This document shows, one piece after another, positions 10,665 through 20,450 of a stretch of DNA of 64,000 nucleotides. The DNA is from Xiphydria camelus. Taxonomy: Eukaryota; Arthropoda; Insecta; Hymenoptera; Xiphydriidae. Where the stretch lies: assembly GCA_963678675.1 (NCBI GenBank), contig OY783194.1, forward strand, positions 32,714,278 through 32,778,277, in the 5' to 3' direction. The notes under the pieces were generated by a model, which was not told where the DNA came from, did no database searches, and was given only the letters and a program-made list of their open reading frames with translations. Made by a program: the position numbers and the translations under genes. Every line of letters begins with the position of its first letter. Position 1 is the stretch's first letter.

Positions 10665-13600
10665 TCATTTATCGATCGTCAGGTCCAGGGGTAGATCTTG
10701 CTCCATGTCCGTGACCGCGTCATTGGCTTTGACCCTCAGATCTTGACCGCGGGTGTTCGCGCAGTCCGCCATGTTGCTCCACATGTTCTGCAGACCGTAC
10801 CGCAGGTCGACCGAGCCGAGCAGGTGTCGAAAGAGGGGATTTTGCGTCTTCAGTATCAGATCCGAGAGGATCTTGGTCTTCTCCAAGATGTTTTCGTTCC
10901 CGTGCACGCAACACTTGCGACGACAGCAGCACTCGGCGGACTCTTTGGCTTCTTCCTTCGGCGACGACGGCGCCTCCACCTCCATCTTCGCGTTCTCCGC
11001 GCGCTTTATCACCGAGTTCCTCACCGGGTCGCAGGTCGCGAGCACGATCGCCTCCTTTCTGCTCGGCGGCGAACCGTTGACGATCGAATCGATGTTCCTG
11101 TAGTCGACCGTCGTGACTTTGCCGGGGCACTCCTGCGGCTCCTCGATTTTGATCGGCGTCGACTGCATGACGCCGAGTCGCGGCAGCGCGTCGGGCACGC
11201 GCCCGGGACTGGATTGCGGGGAGGTGGGCTCTTTGATGACCGTGTCGCCGCCGGGCGTCGCGTACGCGGCGTTCGTCGGGACCCGATCGGGGAGGATGTA
11301 GTTGTCGTCGTAGATCCGCGGATAGATCTTGGCGTCTTGCCGCCGCTCGTACGTCGTCGCGGGCGTCGCAGCCGCGACCGTCCGCAGTTCCGCTTCTTTG
11401 CGCTCCTGCAAATTGTACATGTTATTCCACTCGACGAACTGCCGCTGCTCCTCGAAGCTCGTGCTCGTACTCGTCTTCGGGCTCGAGCCGGACGTGCTGC
11501 TCCCAATGCTCGTGTCCTTCTTCTCGGGTTCCGAGTGCGATCCCTGCTTTTCCGGGGTGTCGAAGCTCATTTTCTCCTGACTATTGCTATTGTTGTCGTC
11601 GAAACTCTTCTCCTGGAGCTTGTCGTTGTTATTGACGTAATGCCGGTAGGTCTTGACGTGCTTCCGGAGGGAGGACGGATCGGTGTACCTCTTCGGGCAG
11701 CCCGGTACCTTGCAGCAGTATGGCTTGTCCACCGCGTGGGTCCTGGTGTGCTTGAAGCGATCGGAACTGTTGGAGTAGGCCTTGCTGCAACCCTCCACGG
11801 GACAGACGTAGGGACGCTCGCCGGTGTGCGACCTCGCGTGGATCTTGAGATTCTCCGCCCTGCTGAAGCTCTTGTCGCACTGGAAGCAGTGGTGAGGCTT
11901 CTCGTTGGTGTGCGTTCGCACGTGGACCAACATCTTGTACCTGCGACCAAGAGGCAAAAGAGGGGCGCGATGAGTCTCGGTCGCTCGCGCGTACGGGCAA
12001 GTCCAAAGATCTAACCGTATCTCTCCTCCGCGAGTCTCCTCCTCCTCAATCTCCCACCGTTAATTGGTACGATAGCTCTCGCTATCGGGTCGTATCTTCT
12101 CACCTGGCATTGAAGCCGCGCTCTCCCCTCGCGCAGCCCTCCCATCCGCAGTAGAAGAGTCCCCGAGGACCCGGCGCCGCGTGTAGCCTCGCGACGTGAC
12201 CCGCGAGTTGTTCCAAGGACGCGAACCATCGGCCGCAGTTGGTCCATCTGCAAAAAGAAAAGGGTTAGCGATTCGGTCGACGCTGACACACGTCTTCGTG
12301 CGCGTTTCGCGCTGCACGTGGAGAGACTCTACGGTATATCGTATACTACGTACGACGGCGGTGGAAGGCGACCCGCAAAAATCACTCTGCGGAATCGGAT
12401 AAATATTTATCGCCAAGTTATAGGAGTGCCCGGGACCTCGCGATACCGGGTATTATTCTTTACGATGAGTTTTTATGCCGTCCAAAGGCGGCCCCGAGAG
12501 TCGGAGCGGGGAGGATCGACGAGGGAACGAGGCGAGGGTACCGCGGTGGCTTGGGGAAACGAAATGCAAATATGTACCATGCCTACGTGGCATTTCGATC
12601 AGGTTCTCCCCGCGTCTCCCCCGCGATACGTCTCCATCCGTCTCTTTCCCGCTCTACGATCCGTCTAGCGACCCGTTCTCCTTGCCAAACTCTGGCTGAA
12701 ATTCGCGGCTGGTATCGCCCGAACGACGCCGCGCTTGATGTAAAGTCGATCGACTGTCGGCGCGACGGTATTCTTCTCGGACGATTTATGGCACTATTCT
12801 GTTCACGGAAAAAATAGATCGTAACATCTACAAAGTTTGTGGTAAAATGCGGGACAGAGCCAATTTATTGTTACGATAACTGAGATTTTAGTAAAACTTA
12901 CAGCAAACGCTTGCAACTTCTACAAGTTGTACTGTAATGTTGAAATATCTGATTAATATCGAAAAAAGATCTAATTAATGTAAAGAAATAATTACTCACA
13001 ATCCCGCAAGCAATTATCAGTGGATCCAACTAATTCTTTTTCTCCGTGTACAGAATAACGCCATTAAACGAAACGCTCGGTGGATCGCGACGCGAGAAAA
13101 GAGATCGATATCTCCGCAGCGCGCCTACGCGGATAGAAGAGGAACGATCGTTGATTTCGATCACGCGAGATGAGGACGCGATCGCCGCGCGTACGTATGT
13201 ACATATGTACCAAAGAGTACAGTAAAGTCTGCGGCAGATTTGCCGACTTGTGCGTCACGAGAAACCGATAGACCGCTGCCGCGCAAATTGACGTTAATTC
13301 CGTCCGCGCGGCAATTGGCCCCGCCGTTCGACTTTATCTCTCGCTACGCGGAGAGTACGAACGACGGCGCTGGGTACTATTCCGGTAATGTAAAAGCGAC
13401 GCCGCGTCTCGAGCGCGATCTCGACCAATTGACACGCGCGCGATCGTGTCGCCGCGGGGGGGAGAGGTTCGAAGGTCAAGGTGAATCCGGGCCAGCCGGC
13501 CGTCGCGCGTTCGACTGATCGATCGATCCGAACCGCGGATGAACCTGTATACGGAGGCGAGTTCAAGAACGAACGCGGGCGGCCCGATATTTATTCCGAA

Positions 13601-14916
13601 AACTAGATGGAAACATGTAACTTCTCCTTCGCGTTGTATTATTTGTCGCGCGATATGCTCTCCCGCTGAACTTTGACCCCGTCGCGTTTGATGATAACAC
13701 ACGTCGGAGGGGAAGTAAAGATCGCGCGCGCTAGCTGGTTCGACGCGTAACGGACGAGATCGACGCCTCGCGATCGTGTATAGTACGAACAAAAGAGGAC
13801 GCCTTCGCACGTCGTATTCCATTAATAGTACCGCGACGAGGCGCGCGTCGGAGTGCAGATTTCCGTCTGCGCTCGGGTGTGCGTCACGCGAGAAATCTAT
13901 AGATATGCCCTAAATGCGGACGGGCAAAGTCGATAAGCCGATCGCGGTCTACGGAGACGGTACCGGACTGCTATGCGTAAGCCTGCCGATAACGAGGGTC
14001 GTTTCTCTTTTTGCGTCGTATTCGCACGCGGGTTCGAGGATTCGAAAGAGTTCGTCGGCCAGCTGAGCGTCGCCGCTGGTGCTAGTAGGTCGTGCATCCG
14101 CGATCGCGAGTCCGGCGCGACGAACCGATAGCGGGGGCTCTCTCTATATAGATTCCTTTATCTGTCACGCGGTCGTCTCGTGTCTCTCGGATAAACGCGT
14201 CGCGAGTATGCGCGACTACGGTAGAGTCGCAAGCGAGAGTCTCCGGAGGAGCACGGAGACGGAGAATCACTCTGTGTACCATGTGAGGCTAAACTTACTC
14301 GCCGGGAAAAAAACTCGAATCGCTATTATCTCATTATCTATGAATTTTTGGCCTATATCGATATGAGACTTTATTGTAGATTGAAGCGTAATCTTCAAAA
14401 ATTATTATACAAATACAAGCTAAAAGCTCATGGGTAATAAGATAATAGTGATCAGAGTTTCTTTCCTTGCGAGTAAGTTCAGCCTCACATGATAAACAGC
14501 GGAAAGGTCGTATCGGCCGGTAATACAAATTCTCACCTGCATTTGAGTTGAGCATTTTCACCCCTCCTCACCGAGCCCAGCTCCAAGCTCGAGCTGGAGG
14601 CGTCGGAGTCGCTGTGAGCGGGACTCGGGGGTCCCCCGTGTCCGAGGCCACTCGGGCAACCCCCCAAGCTGGGCAGTCCACCGGGCGGCGAGGTTCCGAG
14701 CTCCTCTTCTGCCGGCATCCTCCTCGGCCAAACCGGAAGGTCCAGCGGCGCCTGCGGCAGGCTCAGATTCGCGTAGTAGGCCGAGTTCGGGCTGATCGGA
14801 TAGCCGGAAACCGGGCCGTGGAAACCCGGCACCGTGCCCAGCAGGGTACCCGTGTAGCGAGCGGCGCCGTACGTACCAACGTGCGTTGGCATTCTGCCCG
14901 GAGCGTAAAGAATCAT
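10665..14916 (-). CDS. GLIS2-like (Krüppel-like, sugarbabe-type) five-zinc-finger transcription factor, complete, 3 exons
   Basis: Exons on the - strand read 14916-14537, 12247-12104 and 11940-10665. They total 1800 bases, i.e. 599 residues plus TGA, with GT-AG junctions. Five C2H2 fingers lie at about residues 126-270. Finger 1 (CRWTNC...H) is split by intron 1 exactly at its CR pair. Finger 2 (CGWEGC) ends at intron 2 before [19 protein letters not shown]. Finger 3 has the short C-x2-C form, then come [20 protein letters not shown] and [12 protein letters not shown]. The RYKML-HTNEKPH signature and the short third finger are typical of GLIS2 rather than GLIS1/3 or GLI. In Drosophila the related genes are sugarbabe and lame duck; which is the true orthologue is not settled here. 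The N-terminal 125 residues are Pro/Gly/Ser-rich. The C-terminal 330 residues are disordered, contain a Cys cluster (ECCCRRKCC) and end in a PLDLT motif. The ATG at 14916 ([10 protein letters not shown]) is the first in-frame one; a start farther upstream is not excluded. Confidence 0.94.
12804..13048. mobile_element. MITE with CACGG ends in GLIS2-like intron 1 (chimeric)
   Basis: Element starting CACGGAAAAAAT and ending TTTTTCTCCGTG, with TT on the left and TA on the right. The left part matches the element at 25118-25331 (acaaagtttgtggtaaa, gataactgagattttagt). The right part matches the element at 49659-49912 (ataattactcacaatcc, gatccaactaattcttttt). It lies in the intron and has no coding capacity. 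Confidence 0.65.
14281..14490. mobile_element. palindromic MITE, family C copy 1 (GLIS2-like intron 1)
   Basis: Starts ATGTGAGGCTAAACTTACTC and ends in the reverse complement (GAGTAAGTTCAGCCTCACAT, two mismatches). The arms continue inward (cgaatcgctattatctcatt against taataagataatagtgatca). Related copies sit at about 40492-40702 and 58293-58503. This copy ends only 46 bases from the donor of GLIS2-like exon 1. Confidence 0.85.
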
Positions 14917-16942
14917 TTTTGCCCCGTGGTATATCGTGCCGTGTATTTCTCTTTCGACGATCCGCCCACGTGCCGATCCGAAACGATTCGATCCGCGATA
15001 TATTGTAGCTCTCGACGATTGCCTCCCTAACGATAAGCGATTCTTCGGAAAGATCTATAGAAGTATTCGGAAGGGGACGATGTTCTCCTCTTCGAGCATC
15101 TACCTCTATCCGCGACCGATCTTTGGATTTTTTCCGAGCCTCATCGAAAGATCCCTTCGTTCTCGCCCTGAGGCTTTCTCTTCCGCGCTTCGCGGAGCGC
15201 GCGCGCGCGCACGGCGGCGCGCGTTCACGAAGATTCGCTCCGTTCAGTAGTTTTCCATTTGTCGACAGACGGGCGATCGAGAGAGCATCGATTCAACGCG
15301 ATTTTACGATACGTCGCACGCCTAATTCTAACGCGACGATTGGATCGAGATTTTACTCGATCACATCCCCCTCGCGCGGCAATTGATCTCTTTCATCGCC
15401 CGCTCAAGAAAAAAAAAGCGCGTCAAGTGCGAACGATGTCCGTCGCTGCGAGAATCCCTCTTCGCCCCCGAAAATATCGTCTAACTAACGACTTTCGAGG
15501 GTTTCGTCTCCTCCCGCGAGCTTTTCGCTCCGCGGCAAGGCCGGGTTTCCTCGGGTACGAGCCTACGGCGGCACTTCGTACATCGGGCCGTACGCGAGAC
15601 GCTCCGGCAAGACTTTCCAGGTCTCGCCGCGACTCGGGGTGCGGTATCTCAGCCGCCTTATTCCGGGCGCCGTGGCTCCACGAAACGCGCGCGGTCGCAG
15701 CACACTTGCGCACGATTTAGCACTTGGTCCGTGTCCGTATCGTCAGATGTACTTGAAACGATTCGATTTGAGGATTCGATAGCTCAGAAATTGTTTGCTG
15801 TATTCTATCGAGAACATAACTATGCTGGGCCGCACGGAAGGGTTCATGAGACACGGTGGATGCACTTTGGAGAGAATTGTCACGGGGTGTCGCGCGACGC
15901 GCCACTGGCCCGGCTGCTGGCGCCGGGGTCGTCGGAGTCGACGCGGGGTGGACGCGCTCGGGGGTGTTGTCGTCGCGCGCGCGCGGGCCGACTGCGGGCG
16001 CGCTACCAGCCGCTGCGCTACTGCTGCTGCTGCTGCTGCTTCCCCGCGGAAGGATCGCTCGTTCCTGATGCTAGGAAAAGCTGCTCCCTCCGTTGGTAGA
16101 CATCGGGGATGTGGTTCCTGGTGCCGCGGAAGGAAATTTCGCCGGTTCGCCGTGCGGCGAACGAGGACGGAGGGGGTGAGGAGGACACGCCGATTGCGCG
16201 GGATGACGCGGCCGAACGGTCCGTGGGGTCGTCGAGCGATATGCCAGAGAGTAGCACCGACGTAGGTGGCACTCCCGCGAACTCGCTATCAGCTGCGCGT
16301 GTCGTCGATCGTGCCGATTGCGGACATTTCACACTGTCGGGAGGGGGGGGGGGGCGGTGGACGACTTCCGTACGCGCGATACGACGCCGCGGGGGTGCTG
16401 ATCGGACGAAGCAGCGAGCGCGGGGACCTCTCCGAGGTGTGCGGCCGACGAGACTGCGGGGAAGACGGCTCGGAACGGCGCGCGGTTGCTCTGATCGTTG
16501 AGGGAGAGCGAGTGTCAAAGTACCTACTAGCGCCGCCGATGCTCGAAGGCCTTCTTATACGGTGCCGCTATCGTCTCGCGTCCCCCACCGGGCGCTCGTT
16601 CGCCAGCGGTCGAGGGTGATAACGCGCCTCGCATGTACTCGCGAGTCACGAAGAGCCGTGCCACGGTGTTGGCATTCCGCTAGATGCGCACGTGGCGTCG
16701 TCGGATCGGAAAAGGAGAAAACGCGCGTCTATACGGGACGTCGCAAAGTTGCCGGACCGCTCCGATACGCGCGGTATACCGGCGGCAGTTCCCTACGGTG
16801 GAAAAAAAAAAGTATGAATCGTATGTACACACGAATTGTTCAGCCGTGACGGCTGTACTTTCGAACTATCGTGTATTTAACTACTGTCAGCTACGAAATA
16901 TTGCTGTCGCGGCAATACTGGAGTAACCATTGGTTGAGATAT
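14917..16942. other. CpG-rich region upstream of the GLIS2-like gene
   Basis: GC- and CpG-rich DNA with a CTG/CAG run at 16018-16041 and a G-rich run at about 16341-16357. Several open frames exist on both strands, but they are rich in Arg, Pro and Ala, lack domains, and look like consequences of base composition. It probably holds the promoter and 5' UTR of the - strand GLIS2-like gene. The transcription start cannot be placed by eye. Confidence 0.5.
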
Positions 16943-17320
16943 GTGCACCTAACGTCAACGATTCTGATCGACCCGCTTTAGCTGACGGTAGATACTTTAT
17001 CGAGTCGATTTTTATTGTTTTGCAGTGAAGGACCAATCAAATTTAGCTCTTATTGCAAAACAATAACATATAATAATATATTATTATAAGAAATAGTATA
17101 AAATATAAATCATATATAAATATAAATAATAATAATAAATAATAACAGGCCGTAGCTAAACGGTACGAGCGAATCTTATTGTTTTATAGTGAACGTCCAA
17201 TCAAATTTAGCTCTCATTGCAAACAAAATAAGATTCGCCCATGCCGATTAGCAACGGTCGATTCAATTGAAGTACCGTCACCCAAAGAGAGCCGATCAGA
17301 ATCATTGACGCTAGATGTAC
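16943..17320. mobile_element. TIR element of 378 bp with duplicated inner arms
   Basis: The outer inverted repeats are 28 bases with four mismatches (left starts gtgcacctaacgtcaacg; right ends cgttgacgctagatgtac-like, 17293-17320). Inside, a second motif (tccaatcaaatttagctct) occurs twice in direct orientation at about 17032 and 17192, each within its own small hairpin. They are separated by an ATT/AAT-rich tract. No coding capacity. Confidence 0.75.
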
Positions 17321-17347
17321 TCTTCGGCCTATCGGCAACGCCACGCG

Positions 17348-17850
17348 TTTAAGGTTTCTCGAGCGGTACAGGGGCTTTTTCCCTGCTGAAAGTTAGTCCA
17401 CTGAAGTACAGTAACGCTCTAAAGTATGTTCTTCGTGCGATGTGGCGACAACGTTTGACGTACAGTAGTATTTGTGTGTGTCTGTGAGTTGAAAAATGGA
17501 GCCCAAAACATCTGGTCATGTTGTGACGTCGTGCAACGTTGCCACATTGACTTATTAAAGGTTACATTTATAAAAAACAATTAATAACAAAATAACAGGC
17601 TTCTTAATGAACGCGAAAATTGGTACAGATGATTTTAGTTCATTGAGCTTGCTGTTCAAAACATTTCAGAATTTTTTCACTATTTTTCTCAGAAACATCG
17701 CGGTTCGTTGGTTATAACTCATAAGAACACATGTTATTTTGTTATTCAAAAATCTTTGCAACTGAATTTTTGTTAAACTTCAATCTACCGAATGCAAACA
17801 TTTTCAAGTATTTCTCACTATTTTTAGTATAACGCTCGAGAAACCTTAAA
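17348..17850. mobile_element. TIR element of about 500 bp
   Basis: The ends are a near-perfect inverted repeat: TTTAAGGTTTCTCGAGCG at 17348-17365 and its complement CGCTCGAGAAACCTTAAA at 17833-17850. The interior is AT-rich and non-coding. It lies 27 bases after the 378 bp TIR element and 12 bases before a 17-base G run. Confidence 0.65.
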
Positions 17851-17862
17851 TCGGCGCAAGCC

Positions 17863-17879
17863 GGGGGGGGGGGGGGGGG
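17863..17879 (+). repeat. homopolymer run of 17 G
   Basis: Uninterrupted G tract just outside the right end of the 500 bp TIR element. It could form G-quadruplex structures and is also a likely site of assembly length error. Confidence 0.9.
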
Positions 17880-18715
17880 AGGCGTCTCGATCAGCTTTTG
17901 AACGATCCCGTACAGGCGACACACGCGTCTCCGACGATCGCACGGATACGGCATCGGTGAGCGGGACTCCCACACGAGTTTAGGAAAACTAGCGATAACC
18001 GGATTCGGTCGGTTAACCTCCCGGGGGCACTGCTGCTCCTACTTGAGAATTGTCAGGAGGAGAGAGAGGGAGAGAGAGCCCAAAAATTCTCATCGGAAAG
18101 CGATTGGACGAATTGATCCGCTCCTTCGCCAATGGCGGTGGAGAACAAAGTCTCGCGCGGATATACATTATATAAAGCACACCCGGTTTTATCACCGAGG
18201 CTCCGTACGTAGCATCCGAGACTCTTTGGCGAGGTTTTCCCGTATAAATGATGACTGACTGCTCGTCGAGATAACGAGCCGTGTGGGTGGGTGGGTGGTC
18301 CGCGCTACACTTGGGCGTGTCGTGTCGCATCTCGACCGTCTCGCGTCGATTGTGTATCGTGTCTAGCGACGATAATGACTTCATTGCACGACAAAAAACA
18401 AATCAAAAAACGATCCGAACGAAAGAGAAACCAAACAGAAACGTATACTCGGGAGAGAATCCAGATCGCGAGCGATCGTGAGCGTTTCGTCGGCCCGATA
18501 AAACGCGGGAGACACCCAACCTTTACGCCCTGGAGACACCCATAAAACGAGACAAATACGATCCGCTCGCTGACATCTTCGACGTCGATCTCGTGGACGC
18601 ACCCCGCATTTTTTTCATCTACGCGACAGGTTCCTTGATCCCGGATCTCTCGCGTTTCGCGGGAAAATCTACGTAAAACGGACGATCGCCCAAACAAGCT
18701 CTTGCGTAACGCTGA
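17880..18715. other. spacer, no gene seen
   Basis: CpG-rich DNA with a GA tract at 18055-18079 and no convincing frame or splice pattern. Confidence 0.5.
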
Positions 18716-18718
18716 TTA

Positions 18719-20447
18719 CACAGTAAATCACTAAATTGGGTATTGAAATCTGACTTCAGTTTATGTTTCTGGCTGGTCCACCATTAACAAAACTGATTTT
18801 GGTTTGGTTGTTGCTGCTCAGTAAAGCGTTTTTTTTCAATTTTGTAGTTTTAGGAAATATGAAGAGAAAACGGTCATTATTAAATTTAAAAACAATGTTT
18901 TTTTCACAAAATAGTTGTGGTGGGGGTTTTTAGGTATGAGGAGTTTTATTTTTGCTAAAAATATCCGCCAGATGGCGCTACAGATAAGTTTCCTATAAAC
19001 TTTACGTATTTTCGATGAAAGATAATGCTTGTTTTATATATTTTCATACATTTTCTTACTATTTCTGTTTTATTTGCTCCTTTTTTGGCAAATAATAACA
19101 ATTTTAAAAAAAGTTAAAAACTATTTTTAAAAGTGTTTATTATTTATTCTTAGTCGCTGTCGCTACTATAAATTACAGAGCGGGTTTCTTCTTCTTCGCC
19201 TTCAGCAGCCTCCGCTTCTATTTCACTCTCCTCGTCTTAGTCCGTGAGATAGTGACAGATTCTGGTGCCCCATTTTCACATACAAGCCTCGAAGAGGGTT
19301 GAAAAGTACTTCGATTTTGAGTAGAATGAAGGGAAATTTACGAATGGTCCCTGGGGATAACATATGCAAAATTAAATTTTTCTTAACAAAAAAATAAAAG
19401 GTGTCTCTTGCCCATTTTTTCACGCAAGCCTTGTTCACTAAATGATTAATTAATAAAACCTGGCTTCGGAAAACCAAAGGCTTGAGTGTTGCAGGTGGCT
19501 AAAGGATTGAAATAAGGGCGTAATCTTGTAAGGAAAAATCGAGATTCTCTGACCGATTTTCCCACACAAGCCTTTGATTTCCGAAGCCAGGTTTTATTAA
19601 TTAATCATTTAGTGAACAAGGCTTGCGTGAAAAAATGGGCAAGAGGTACCTTTTATTTTTTTATTAAGAAAAATCGAATTTTCCATATGTTATCCCCAGG
19701 GACCATTCGTAAATTTCCCTTCATTCTACTCAAAATCGAAGTACTTTTCAACCCTCTTCGAGGCTTGTATGCGGAAATGGGGCACCAGAATCTGTCATTA
19801 TCTCACGGTCTATCTGTATCATATGCGTCAGCATCACGTCTGAAAGTCCAGCATAGATCGGCGATCATAGAATTTAATTTCTTTCCTTGATAACATGCTA
19901 AAAAATGTATGAAATATAAAAAAAAAGACAAAATTTATTACATTAATGTTATAAACCGTAAAAGCATTCTTTACCTTCAAAAGGCATGCACACTTGGTGA
20001 AATCTCTCACCCTGTTCATCACTTTCTGGTTTCGATATTCAAAATTTTATACTTTAAAAATGAGTAAATGAAACAAATAATGAGAAAATGTATGAAAATA
20101 TATAAAACAAACATGATCTTTCATAGAAAATACGTAAAGTTTATAGGAAATTTATCTGTAGCACCCTCTGGCGGATGTTTTTAGCAAATATAAATATCAG
20201 AAATGAATTCTTCGTACCTAAAAACCCCCACCACAACTATTTTGTGAAAAAAAAAAACATTTTTTTAAAATTTAATAATGACCGTTCTCCCTTCATATTC
20301 CCTAAAAACTACAAAATTAAAAAAAATGCTTAATTGAGCAGCAACAACCAAACCAAAATCAGTTTTGTTAATGGTAAACCAGCCCGGAACATAAACTGAA
20401 GTCAGATTTTAATACCCTCTTCATGACCCCCAAAATGACTTACAGTG
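18719..20447. mobile_element. 1.73 kb foldback element with TTA duplication
   Basis: The ends are CACAGTAAATCA and TTACAGTG (reverse complement CACTGTAAGTCA), flanked by TTA at 18716-18718 and 20448-20450. The outer arms pair over about 400 bases (18719-19100 with 20040-20447; e.g. actgaagtcag, agatggcgctac against gcaccctctggc). A second, highly similar arm pair covers about 19250-19485 and 19575-19810, with an ~90 base loop. A 3 bp TTA duplication suits the PIF/Harbinger superfamily, but no transposase is present. The matching short frames in the two inner arms exist only because the arms are copies of each other. Confidence 0.85.
19150..19236 (-). pseudogene. acidic C-terminal tail remnant inside the foldback
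   Basis: Between the outer and inner left arms, the - strand reads 28 codons (DEESEIEAEAAEGEEEETRS, then VIYSSDSD) to a TAA, followed at once by AATAAATAATAA. An in-frame TAA closes it upstream. It resembles the tail of a captured gene or transposon protein; it is too short to identify. Confidence 0.35.
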
Positions 20448-20450
20448 TTA

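Noticed and set aside
16018..16518. 166-codon - strand frame with polyglutamine end near the GLIS2-like gene
   Set aside because: Pro/Arg/Ser-rich composition typical of CpG-rich DNA, no in-frame splice to the gene, and overlapping frames of equal quality on the other strand.
19223..19890. Two near-identical ~85-codon frames on opposite strands
   Set aside because: They are the two arms of the foldback read in mirror fashion; similarity comes from DNA palindromy, not from two genes.
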